Shown here in pieces: positions 44,511 to 55,285 of a DNA stretch of 64,000 nt. The first letter of the stretch is position 1, and each line of letters begins with the position of its first letter. Below the pieces are notes generated by a model. It saw only the letters and a program-made list of their open reading frames with translations. It made no database searches and was not told the origin of the DNA. The position numbers were made by a program, and so were the translations under genes. Source of the stretch: Isoetes taiwanensis (taxonomy: Eukaryota; Streptophyta; Lycopodiopsida; Isoetales; Isoetaceae); NCBI GenBank assembly GCA_021234155.1, contig JAJEKV010000109.1, positions 2,414,738-2,478,737 on the forward strand. The letters run 5' to 3'.

Positions 44511-46479
44511 TATCTTTTAGTTCGATTATGTTTTTGGTTAAGCTTCTATTATTTCTAGCAGTCCCAAGGAGTTTCCAGGTACACATTCATTCATTTTCAT
44601 TCAGTTAAGTCATTTTATGCTGTTTCAGAGCGGATTCTAAATTGAAGATGGTACTTTTATTTTGTAGGGAGTTGAAGCCACCTGAGTGTTAATAAGAAGA
44701 AGAAAGGATTCAGGTTTCTTGTAGACCAATTACAACATAAAGGAAATTGTGGTGCTTTTGCACCTTTACTGGTGATGCTGGCTGACTATATGTGTTTCAT
44801 GGTTCGCATGGGCAGGTAAATGCCAGCTCCAACTTCTTCCACCTTTACTTTTGCAAACTGGTCTGGTCGTAGGTTACACAATTGAATATTTTACTCTAAA
44901 TGCTTATATAAGATCAAAGTATGTTACACTTTTATGGTTATATGGACCTTATCAAGATTTTATTCTTCTTTGGTATTTAGCAAGCAAGTTTAAAAGTTGG
45001 GCTTGCTTAATGTAACTTGAGTTCGCTTTCCAGCATTGACTTTGTTCTTTTTGGATCCTGCAGAATTTGGTCATTTAAAACTAGACTCCAGAAGAGCCTA
45101 AGGATGAAAGAATTCATGGCATATTTATCTTCAAAATTTGTGCAGGTAAAAGCTTCATAATGTTGTTATGTTTATCTTTAACATTCATGCAAGTTAGCTA
45201 CAGAAAAAGTATCACAGACACATGCATCCAAAGCATTAGATATTTAACCTCATTTGGCCCCTTCCATCCTTGTGCATTTGCATTAAAAGCTTGATTGCGC
45301 TTTTTAATGCTCTAGCATCTGATCAAACAGAACATTTGAGGCTTGTGTACACATTACTTATTGTGTCCACAAGAAATATAGTTGCCTTCAACAGCTCCTG
45401 GGATTTTTTTTACTTCAAAATAATATTCAAATCCCCTTCAGCCAGTGTTCTAGATTTATATCTATTCAATTCAGTATTTCACTTTGCATCAAGAAAAATG
45501 AAAGGATCAGTGATAAAAAGTTGAAAATCTTGGACCTTTTGCTGACTGCCAAAAGGATGACTAATGTAGGAAAAGCATGCTATTGCTTTAAAATCATGGT
45601 AAAGTTGTTGCTGCTTTCATTCTAACTTCTCTGCCTGTGTACTTATGTGTGGGCAACATAGGACCTGCCTTTATAAAATAGTTTCATTCTGCAAAGCTTA
45701 ATTTCAAGGTCAAGTTAGGGGGAGGCAGACAATAGCACACGGTTTTTTATTTTTTATGTGTATGCATTTTTATGTCACAGTTGCAAGTTGCAGTCGATGT
45801 CCTTTCTAGAGTGTCTTGCCACCTTTGCTTCAAGATCATGTTAACGGTTTGGCAGCTTTATGTCCGATTCCATTTTTGTAACTCATTAATTTCTTGAGCA
45901 AGCAAGATGAAATGGCATCTGGATACAAAACATATTTTTTTATGTAATGTAGCGGCTCTAAATCTCCTCAGTATCGCATTAAAAATTCTTCCTTGCTATA
46001 CAGCATCTTCACATCTCTCCAGTATGACCAGTGCACCGTTCAATTGAAACTGATTGAATAAAACGGAGCTGCTCCACGTGCTCCCACTTGAGTCAATTTA
46101 TATTGCTTGTTGTGTGATAGGCAGAATCTTTGCAATTTTTATGTCAGCAAGTTTTTCATCATTTGAAGCACTGCATTTAGGAAGCTATGGTTTGATTTTA
46201 GCTATATGTGTAACAATTGGCCTTACTTTTCGATACCCATCTCACTAGATATAACTTTGTTTGGCTCCACATTACTTCCACATCATATACTTCAACATTA
46301 ACAAACGAACATTTAATGCCAAATTTAAATACCAAAGTAAACAAGATCAATATATTAACCACGGGGAAATACAAAAAAATTAAAAGTCCCTCGTTAACAT
46401 TGCATGTATATTAAACCTCATTCTTATTATGTATGTCATTCACGAGCAAGCACGAAAAAAATCGACCTGTATTATTCTT
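44511..46479. other. Unassigned, possibly with decayed exons
   Basis: Three short open stretches end at GT splice-donor-like sites: near 44,815, 45,146 (KEFMAYLSSKFVQ) and 45,600 (ILDLLLTAKRMTN). They could be exons of one decayed gene, but I do not recognise the product. The rest is AT-rich and featureless. Confidence 0.3.
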
Positions 46480-46553
46480 CTTCTTAAGATAAGCAATCGG
46501 TAGCCACATGAAGGCCCTTCTTAAGATAAGCAATCGGTAGCCACATGAAGGCC
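46480..46553. repeat. Exact 37-bp tandem duplication
   Basis: 46,480-46,516 is repeated without change at 46,517-46,553, each starting CTTCTTAAGATAAG. Function unknown. Confidence 0.9.
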
Positions 46554-48861
46554 TATGGTTTTATATAGAGGACGGTCAGTCAACAAAACAATCTTGAGAG
46601 TGCATATAGTCTAGATACATTATGGCTGTAATTTAGACAAATTTTTTTCTACAATACTTGTGGGACCTTATTTAATGTTAGTGATTACTTACTTGAACAT
46701 ATTCTATACTTCCTCATTAATTGGCAAAGGTGTAGTGGAGCTTATGTTTATTCGTGATGAAGATCTCTTGGCCCTATAAAGAACAAATTATATCCATCTA
46801 AAACACTATATCAACATACTGTACCACCGCGACGTAGATTCTCCCTAGCAGGGACTCAAAAAGGGGTGAACGATGAAACCATAAGGCTTTCGCCCTTAAA
46901 TGCCATTCTTGCATACTTCCGAAGAGCACCGGCTTATTGGACAACACTTGGAATATACTTGATATTCTTCTCCATTCTGTATAGGGTAAAGCCTCTCTAG
47001 TGCAAACACTTTCTTTGATTTACATCTTCAAAACTTCTATGTGTATTACTTACCACTAATGATCATTCTTTTTCCTATTAGCCATTCGCTGAGATCCGTA
47101 TTTTCATTGGCATTCCTTTTCCACATGTATATAATTCTTGTTCGCTCACAATTCCATTTGCCATCATATCAAACCAATAATGGGAAGTCAACGCGCAATT
47201 CTTAAATTCAAAGTTGCAGCTGAAATTCAAATTACCACGATTAAAATTCCAACGCAAACCCATCTGCCTAGCCTTACCCTGTAGTTCTGCTAGTTTGAGC
47301 TATTTTTCTGACTTGGGGCCTTTATTGTTGTAACTGAAGAAGGTTTTGAGCTATTTTTTTGAAGTGGGACATTTGACATTCAAGTGGGTGTAGCATCAAA
47401 GAAAGTGCTTTCACAATTTCAATAACTGGACCTCATTTTGGATTATGATCAGGCACCGAAAGCACAAATAGTTTGAGAGTCCAAATTCCTTCTATACACA
47501 GTCGTATATCAATAGTTTAGAATGCCTTAATGTTGGTCGGGTTTTTGGGGGGTGTTGTTGGTACAAGCACATTTTGGGAACCTTTGTTCATGGGATGGTT
47601 TACCATTCTTCCAGCATTCAAAATGTATCTAGGAAACTTCCATCCAGAATTGGATTCTTCTCTGGTTCATCTGAATACGGGTGAATTAATATGCTCGGAG
47701 ATGCTTTTTTGCAGGTAGAAGAAACATTGCAGGTAGGAGGAAACTATTTCCTGCTATTGCTACATCGTCTTTCAATGTCTGGTAAGGGATTTTTGGGCAG
47801 GTTCTCTTTTTGTGCTGATAGTTTTTGTGCTGATAGTGTTGGCTAGAAAAATCTTAAGGAAATTATATTTGATGAAGGGATAGGTTCCTTTTCTTGACTA
47901 ATTAAAGGTATGGAAGGAGGGAGCTTGAGTCATGACTTACTGACAACCCACACTAAATAAGCTTTTTTAATAAAGGAGTTATGGAAAGAAGAAGGGAAGG
48001 TACACGAAAGATTGCTCCAAGAAGGAAGATTGCTTAGCAAGAACATTAGGTGGATGCACATATGCATCCACCTGATTCTCTTTGATGCACATATGCTGCA
48101 ATGATTGTTTTCTTCCTCTAATCAACCCTGCTCTGATAGGACTACACTTTCTCTGCTGTGTCAATCAAGTAACACTGCACAATTTTTGCGACTTTGCTGT
48201 TGAAAGTGTAAAATATTTCAAAATTGATTAGCTTGGCAATTATTCTTCTTTGTCCCTTCCTAAATTCAAATGATTAAATGGTCATGTATTGGCTATAGCC
48301 ATTTAATACTTATGCTGCTCCTTTGGCCAAAGGCTAAAGTCCACATAAGACTCGCCTTATGGAATTAGAAGTTCCAGATTCCACAGTATTTCTGCAGCAA
48401 GTAGATGCAAGGATTGAAGTTCGACCTAGAGGACAATGTGCAGATGGTTTCTTCTCAACTATAGAGATAAAAACAGTAGAAGTCCAACCATGGATTGAAA
48501 ATACAAAATATCTACAACTATCCTCGGAAGTAACCGAACTAATCTCTATTAGTCTTCGGAATTAATCAGACTAACTTACCAACATCTGTATAAAGAACTT
48601 TAATATGCAGAATATGACTCATTATAGAAATAACTATCTTAATCAACCTATAATACAGGAGAAAAAATCACTTGCTTATGAAGTCCAAGGACCACTACTC
48701 TCAGTAAAGCACAAACTACGAAAGCACAGATCACTAAAAGCATGAACTTGATACCCTAATTTACAGCACGTAAGCTCTTATATGCAATTTAGTGAAGTCA
48801 TCTCACGGCACACAGAATTTGCAAATGCAGACCATTGCTGCAGTATATGCGCACAGAATAA
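46554..48861. other. No recognised gene; one perfect hairpin
   Basis: AT-rich DNA. At 48,048-48,073 an 11-bp arm pair, AGGTGGATGCA and TGCATCCACCT, encloses a 4-base loop. Short open frames (47,530-47,718; 48,359-48,565) match no family that I know. Confidence 0.4.
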
Positions 48862-49006
48862 GGTGTCACAGAGGTCTTGCAATCCTCGAAAATTCATGAC
48901 AAAAAATTAGGGTGTCACAGAGGTCTTGCAACCCTCAAAAAATCATGACAAAAAATTAGGGTGCCACAGAGATCTTGCAACACTCAAAAATTCATGACAA
49001 AAAACT
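48862..49006. repeat. Three tandem units of 49 bp
   Basis: Units start at 48,862, 48,911 and 48,960 with GGTGTCACAGAGGTCTTGCA (third unit slightly changed), and each ends in CATGACAAAAAA. A minisatellite-like block with no coding content. Confidence 0.9.
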
Positions 49007-49667
49007 ATTGACAACGATGTTTAAAGGCATACTTAATGAAAGGAAGGTTCAGCACAGATCCACATTACCTCTGCATATTATGCCAGTCAATATTTCATAG
49101 ACGTATCCTTATATAAAGCACATATTCTCAATGACCAATCACAAAAGATGACAAAATCATATTAGTTTTTTCTATTAAATTCCGAGTGTTAATGCTAATT
49201 GCCATGAAAGATGAACTCATAGAGAGCTGCAAGTACTGCCAATTCATGCATACTCATAAAGACACCAGTGACATCTACATTAGGCAACTTCAAATCCTTG
49301 CCGTACCTTTGAGCGCCTCAGTCATATAAAAGCTAATTATCAGGAAATTGTTTTCAAGAGAAATAGCTCATGTCCTAGTCACTTTCAATACATGAATTCT
49401 CGCATATGCAAAGGCAATTCGGTTTTGTGGGGCCTTTCAGGGCTAAATTGCTAAACAGTTGATGCAAGCATTGAACATTTTACAAACTAACTAGCATATC
49501 AAGGTCAATTCACATTCTTCAGATTATTTCTAGACCCATCAGGAGGCCTCTAGTAACTGTTATAATACATCTTTGTTTCTTTCATCTAAACCATCCTTTC
49601 CTTTGTTTGATGATTGATCAAGCAGGAAACAATCTTGTGAATGGAACAAAGGAGCTGAAGAGCTTAC
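49007..49667. other. No recognised feature
   Basis: AT-rich sequence that may hold introns or lost exons of the helicase fragment to its right. No motif is visible. Confidence 0.35.
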
Positions 49668-50112
49668 CAATATGGATATCTATAGGAGAAAGAAATGTAA
49701 GCCATCTTTTAAGTTCTTCAGCCCAAAGCATACGTAGGGTATCTGGACAAACAACTAACAGAGATCCCTTCTTCATATAACATGCAGCAACACCTATTGC
49801 ATGTTATCAACATTGCCAAGGGATTTTCTATGAAGTGGCTTGATAGCACAACAGAATAGATAGGCGCATTGCTAATTGCCAAACATCAAAGTAACCTGAA
49901 TATTCTTTGCCATGCCCATTTTATGCGCAAGGAGGAGCAAATTGCACAGAAGCTCTTACAGCTGAATTCGGTACGTGCCTGTTGAAATGGAATCCACTGA
50001 GGCATCTGTTCCAGAATATCCCAAAGTGATACATCAATTATGTTACCATCATCACTATCAACAGCAAGCCTCTTAGAAGAGGCCCACCCCTTGACAGCAT
50101 GCCTAGCCTTCT
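49668..50112 (-). pseudogene. SMARCAL1-like SNF2 helicase gene fragment, two exons
   Basis: SMARCAL1-type enzymes are ATP-driven annealing helicases acting on DNA at stalled forks. On the minus strand the first exon (about 50,112-49,894) reads DVSLWDILEQMPQWIPFQ and, after a frameshift, LAHKMGMAKNIQ at its end. The family has LADEMGLGKTIQ there, the Walker A motif. Here Asp-Glu is His-Lys and the key Gly-Lys-Thr is Ala-Lys-Asn. An intron of about 100 bp with a GT start follows. The second exon (about 49,797-49,668) reads ACYMKKGSLLVVCPDTLRML then WAEELKRWL, and ends at GTAAGC. The fragment keeps genomic splice sites, but its ATP site is dead. Confidence 0.75.
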
Positions 50113-51944
50113 TTCTCATACATAAACTAACTACAAGAAAAAAATAGAAAACAATGAATGATCGGAGCTTTATTGAATACAAGCAGCAAATGATGATCCA
50201 CTTCGCACGCCGTTATAAAAATACTTGGTTGCTTTTTTTATTTCGAAAAAAATAAAAATTCAAGAAACAAGGGCAAATTCATGAATAGCATATAAACTAC
50301 TAAATATAGCACAAATCCCATGAACACTAAAACAAAACTTTTTAATTTTTTTTCAAACTGAAAAACACATCACTACTACTTTTTTCACAAAACACATTTA
50401 TGGCTATCGACCCAGAAAACAAAGTGCCTAGGCTCCTCCGCAATGCAAATCATCGCCATAGCCATGAGCTCCAACTCCGGAACTCTGTTTATGAGACTGC
50501 TGCAAATGATCACCCCAAATGCATTGAGAAGGATGGATGGATAATGAACTGTAGCAAAACAATGTAGCATGCAGCAAAAATGTTTGTGGATATAAAGCCT
50601 TTCCTTTTATTAGCTTCAATGTCCATCTTTATATAACCCCCTTTTTTTTTTTTTGTATAAAGGTGCCTCATTTATATTTAAATGGCCCACCTTTTTCTAT
50701 TGTACTTGATACCATAATAATATCTTCTCGACCCCTAGATATTTTAGTAGCCCTTAGATAAGTTTTTTAAAAGTAATGGTCCATCCAAAAAAAATAACTT
50801 TTTGATTAAAGACTTCTTCCTTCAACCAATATTTTGGAAGAAAAAGCATTTGCCAATGTAAACAGCCACGAATTTAAGACCATAGACAACAAATAAATGT
50901 CATTTTATTCTGCTCCCTTCACTCCTCGAAATTATGTAGTTATGTGTTGGGAGTTACTTAATAGCCCATCACAAAATACATTTCACCTAATAAAGCAAAA
51001 ACTTCAATGAAATGAAAGATATTGACCAAGAGAAAAAACAAGAGTTATCTTGTATTTCCCAAAAACCTCCATCTACATATGTTCGGCTAACTTTTCTCAA
51101 ACATAATAAAAAACATCACCTCCTATAGCTAATAACATAGGAGGCAATTCATAGTGCCTTGACACCTCGTTATCTAAGTTGGCTATGGATTATTCATTTC
51201 TAACAAATGGGACTTCTTCACATTGAGGGTTTGAATCCATGGAGCATGTTGTTCACGTGCAATCTTTATAGTTTCAGTTTATTATGTTGATTAGATTAGA
51301 CCTAGTTAGTGCATTTCTTAAGAAAACAAGGTGCCAAGACACTATAGATTGCCCCTATGCCATTGTTGTAGCATTGTTTATAGGCGAGGAATAACTTGAT
51401 TGTTATATCATCCTTTCCTTGGGATGATTGTGCATGGGTTGTTTTGTCTACAAGGGTTGAGGTAATAAGAGTTTTCATGTTGGTAAGAGCATGAAAGCTT
51501 TAATGCTTGCGGATGGTCGGATATAAATATTGTAATCCTTTGTTCTCCATAAGTGTTGTAAACATATATCAAGGCTTGCAACAAGGGGCATGTAGAGGCA
51601 AGTTGATCTCTCTTTATTCTTTAGATTCACTCACCTAGGCTTTCCATATAAAAACGAAAGTTCAAGACATTATAGATGTTATTATATGATTCAGGGTTGG
51701 GTTGCTCAAGGGCATATTCTAGCTTGATGGTGGTGTAACATTGCCAGCAAGTGCATGAGGATTATAAGAAACTAACATATATTGGTGTACCTGGTTTAGG
51801 AGCGAAAGTGAAGTGAAAAAAAAAGGGCAAAAGAAAGAGTAAAAAAGATATCGAGAAAACAATGAGCACGCTAGGGGCACATTATCCTACCTATTTTTTA
51901 CTAATAACTATTTTGAGATCAATACTAAACAAGATGAACGCTTA
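50113..51944. other. Unassigned intergenic sequence with a weak inverted repeat
   Basis: Mostly AT-rich. Imperfect inverted arms of about 45 bp lie at 51,137-51,180 and 51,318-51,365 (ATAGTG-CTTG-CACCT shared), enclosing about 140 bp. This could be an old MITE. No coding motif is seen. Confidence 0.4.
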
Positions 51945-52768
51945 CGGTTTCAGCCCTGCTCTTTTGCTCATAACTCAGGATTTCGGTGTCAGATTCAGGT
52001 GTTCTTGGGCTCGTTGGAAAGCTTATCGAACGAGCTTTCCGTCAATGTATGATTTGTATGGTGTTTTCTCTGTTTTTGGTCGAAGGAATCCGCCTGACAG
52101 TCCCGGCACTCTTTTGGCAGTGCTAGGGTTTGGCTGTAGTTTTCTTTTGGCCATAACTTCTGCATCTGGTGGCAGGTTTGGGCGTATTTGGGCTTGTTGG
52201 AAAGCCTTTTGAGCATTCCATCCTGTGGTGCTTAATTTTTTCAGAGATTGGCCTGTTGGAAAAGACGGTTCAGCTCTGAAACTTCGGCCCCCCTCTCTTG
52301 GTGGAGATGACAAGATCCAGTCGCAGCCCGCCAAAACATGCTTCTGGTGCTTCTACCATAGTTCATGGTGGAATTGGCAAAGAATGTGCTGCAGATTCTT
52401 CCAGAATAAGTGTACGTGATGCACACAAAATGGCTCGTGAGGGTGCTCTTTCGGCTCCTGAGAGTTTAGTTTCTTTAGTGCACCTCAATCCTTTAGTGTT
52501 GCCCAATATGTCTTCTAATGGCATGAGTGTGGCCGCCTCAATTGAGACAGGAGCTCCATCTCTTTCCTCTTCTCAGTTACTTGCTCCAGTTTCTATTCCG
52601 ACTGTAGTTGCCGCAACTACAGTTCGCGCTGCTCCCCATACGTCTGGTGAGACTGGAAGACGTGTTGAATATGTGCCATTAGGAAACTCTTCTGAGAGTG
52701 TCGCACCTCCAATGCACGTTGGAGATTCCTCAGATCAGGTTCCCCAATACGGTTTCCTCCATCATTAA
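51945..52768 (+). mobile_element. L1-type LINE 5' fragment (family 1)
   Basis: It aligns with 18,194-18,900. The 5' region holds two related units about 183 bp apart (CATAACT at 51,969 and 52,152, each followed by GTTGGAAAGC). ORF1 is open from 52,298 to 52,768 (156 codons). It has a Ser/Arg-rich start and SESVAPPMHVGDSSDQ near the end, one unit of the family's peptide repeat. The element stops at about 52,768, so endonuclease and RT are missing. This is the best preserved ORF1 start in the window. Confidence 0.8.
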
Positions 52769-53548
52769 TCCAACTCTCAAGGCTACGGGGCATCCTTCGT
52801 CTCTTCTTCCTCGAACTATGTTCTGGTACATTGATATCAGTACTAGCAGAATTACCACCACAAGCTTCAACTAGTATGTCGGGGCTTTGTGACCTGTCAT
52901 CTTCATCTTGGATGAAGTTTGGGTCATTCTTTGGAGCAAGCACACAGCAGCAAGCACACAAACACTATGATCGCAAAATGAAAATATAGGAGCATAATAA
53001 GATGGTAGACTATGTTACATGAAGTAGTATTTGGTGTAGTGAATGAAGCACGATGTAGATGATTCACACTAATCCAGTAGGATTCAAGAAATTCTCCTCC
53101 CACACTAGCAATCCATGGCATCATATGTGTCTGTGTAAAAGATAACTGAACCTCGCATTCTGCCTTGGACATTCGCCAGTAACTATTTCGACCATTGGGG
53201 ACTTTCTCGCTCGTAATCATTAATTTTTTTTGAAATCCCTCACCAAGGTATCCCTACTACTCCCTCACCGGCAACTTGGCTTAATCATCAATTCATGTAG
53301 AGCTCAGTGGGTATTGACATAATGTCTATTTGCATTAGCATGCGTAGGAATTGCCCACATTAGTATGTTGTACAATGCTAGAGTTAGTGGATGGATCATG
53401 CATAGTTGTGAGATTGACATGATTTATACCACAAATAGTAGGATTGGGAATGTCATTAGAAATCACAAGGGATGATAATGTTCTTCTAATCCTTGGGTTT
53501 CTCAGACATATTGTCTCTAAACCCATCTAGTAAACTTGAATATCTCGC
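52769..53548. other. Unassigned, weak coding signal on the minus strand
   Basis: Minus-strand frames 52,617-52,961 and 52,924-53,220 could be two exons of an unknown protein. The first has an acidic run and a basic RKKRRR cluster; the second contains WRMSKAECEVQLSF. I recognise no family. Confidence 0.25.
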
Positions 53549-53662
53549 ATAATAACAGGTGTTTCCTTTGTGTTTTGAATGCTTTTATAGTATGGTTTTT
53601 ATATGATTTGACGGTCGTATTGCATGAGTTTTACTAATCAGTACATCTAGAGTGGTCATTGT
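53549..53662 (+). repeat. Conserved terminus-like block, copy 3
   Basis: It starts TCTCGCATAATAACAGG and ends near CATCTAGAGTGGTC. It matches 8,943-9,058 and 946-1,083. Sequence to its right is unrelated to that of the other copies. Confidence 0.6.
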
Positions 53663-53785
53663 ATTTTTCTGTTTAATTTTATATTTGAAATGCTTTAGCA
53701 CTTGTACATACAATATTTTCAAAAAATGCATGCAAACTTCGAGAAAAGGTATTCTAGGGTTTTGTTGGTTTACTATAGTGAGGTT

Positions 53786-53903
<118 letters not shown>

Positions 53904-54548
53904 AATACAAGTATTGATTGGCCCTTGATTCTTTTTATTATTGTCTAGCAATGCTAATGGTAAGATCAGATGCGGTTTTTTACAGCGTAAATTTGAGCAG
54001 AGTCTCCCATGGTAGATTTTGAGGATAAAAGTGGTTGGAATTAATGAGGTATATATGTGGCAGCTTATTTAAAAAATCTCCTTCAGAAACCCTTCAAGCA
54101 CTTTCGACATGGATTTTTTAATCTTTCTGACAAGAATAGGTCGATTGTTTTTCTTTGGGTCCTATAGATTGGTCTCGTGGGATCTATAAAATTCAATCCA
54201 ATTCAATTCAATTCTTTGACATAACAAACCTTTTACAAAGGATCAAATAAGAACTTCAAGCGTTAAGGTAAGAATCTACTTGAGTGGCACTATGGTTCAT
54301 GGCTAGAAGCACAAGCAGTAATGCATGTAGCGTGTATTAGAACTAGTAAGAGTTTTTTTTTAAATCTGATAGCTTGTAGTTTAACTCATTTATCACTAAA
54401 TAGGCACTTGAATTGGTAATCATTTTAGAAAGTGTGTAAACTTATATGATAGTACTGATATGTTGCGTAGAAGCTGACCTGATGTCTCACATAGAATGGA
54501 TTTTGTACTGGACATTGCGTTTGTTGCCTTAAGAATGTTCTAGATGGT
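53904..54548. other. No recognised feature
   Basis: AT-rich sequence to the right of the third terminus-like block. I see no captured exon in it. Confidence 0.35.
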
Positions 54549-54550
54549 AA

Positions 54551-54610
54551 GATTGAACTAGCATAATACGCCTTCAAAAAAAAAAAAAAAAAAGATTGAA
54601 CTAGCATAAT
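54551..54610 (+). mobile_element. Minimal LINE insertion: 3' end plus poly-A in a 17-bp target duplication
   Basis: GATTGAACTAGCATAAT occurs at 54,551-54,567 and 54,594-54,610. Between them is ACGCCTTC followed by an A run. The family-1 LINE at 55,286 ends CGTCCTTC before its A tail. The insert therefore looks like the last few bases of that LINE with its tail. Confidence 0.75.
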
Positions 54611-55285
54611 CATGCAACTAGGAATTTGCCACTATTTTGCTATGACTTGGCAGGATCGTTGCATTAATTACATGGAATACCCAGCAATCTGAAAGGGGCT
54701 GCAAAAGTATATTCTGTAACACATGCAATTTTATCTCCCTTAGATTTTTACTAGCGTGGCAGATTTATCCTATACTACTTATCTAAGGAGGTAGAAATAT
54801 TTGGATTAAATCTTCCTTATTTTTGTTTGGAAGTCTACAACTAGGGTGAGAAATGATAAACTTAGGCTGCTAGTAGCTTAGGCTCTTACCTATATATTTA
54901 GCTAATTGTCCTTTGGTTCTGTTGCAAGTAACAGGATCTTCTACTCCCTGCTATGTTCTTTTTAAAAAATGGGTGATCGACAAAGAATGTGGTCTAATTA
55001 TGGTTGATTGGACGTAAATGCTACTTGAAGCGACGTTTACAATGCAAACGGAGGGTTCTTTTATACCTGCTACTTTCTATCATTTAAAATTTTGTAAATT
55101 TGTTGTGGGTCAGACCTGCTTCTATTTAACCTCGTTTTGAAGCTAAACCTTATTGTATGTATGAGGATAGTGGAACTTGCACATTGCTTCAAAGTTTGGA
55201 AAACTATTTATTTACTTTCCTTTAGTAGAAGAAACGTGTGTTTAATTATCATCATGCAATTTTATTGATATATTTATTTTCATCC
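54611..55285. other. No recognised feature
   Basis: AT-rich sequence up to the poly-T edge of the minus-strand LINE. No coding motif. Confidence 0.4.

Noticed and set aside
48862-49006. CRISPR-like repeat array
   Set aside because: The three 49-bp units are contiguous without spacers, and this is plant nuclear DNA.
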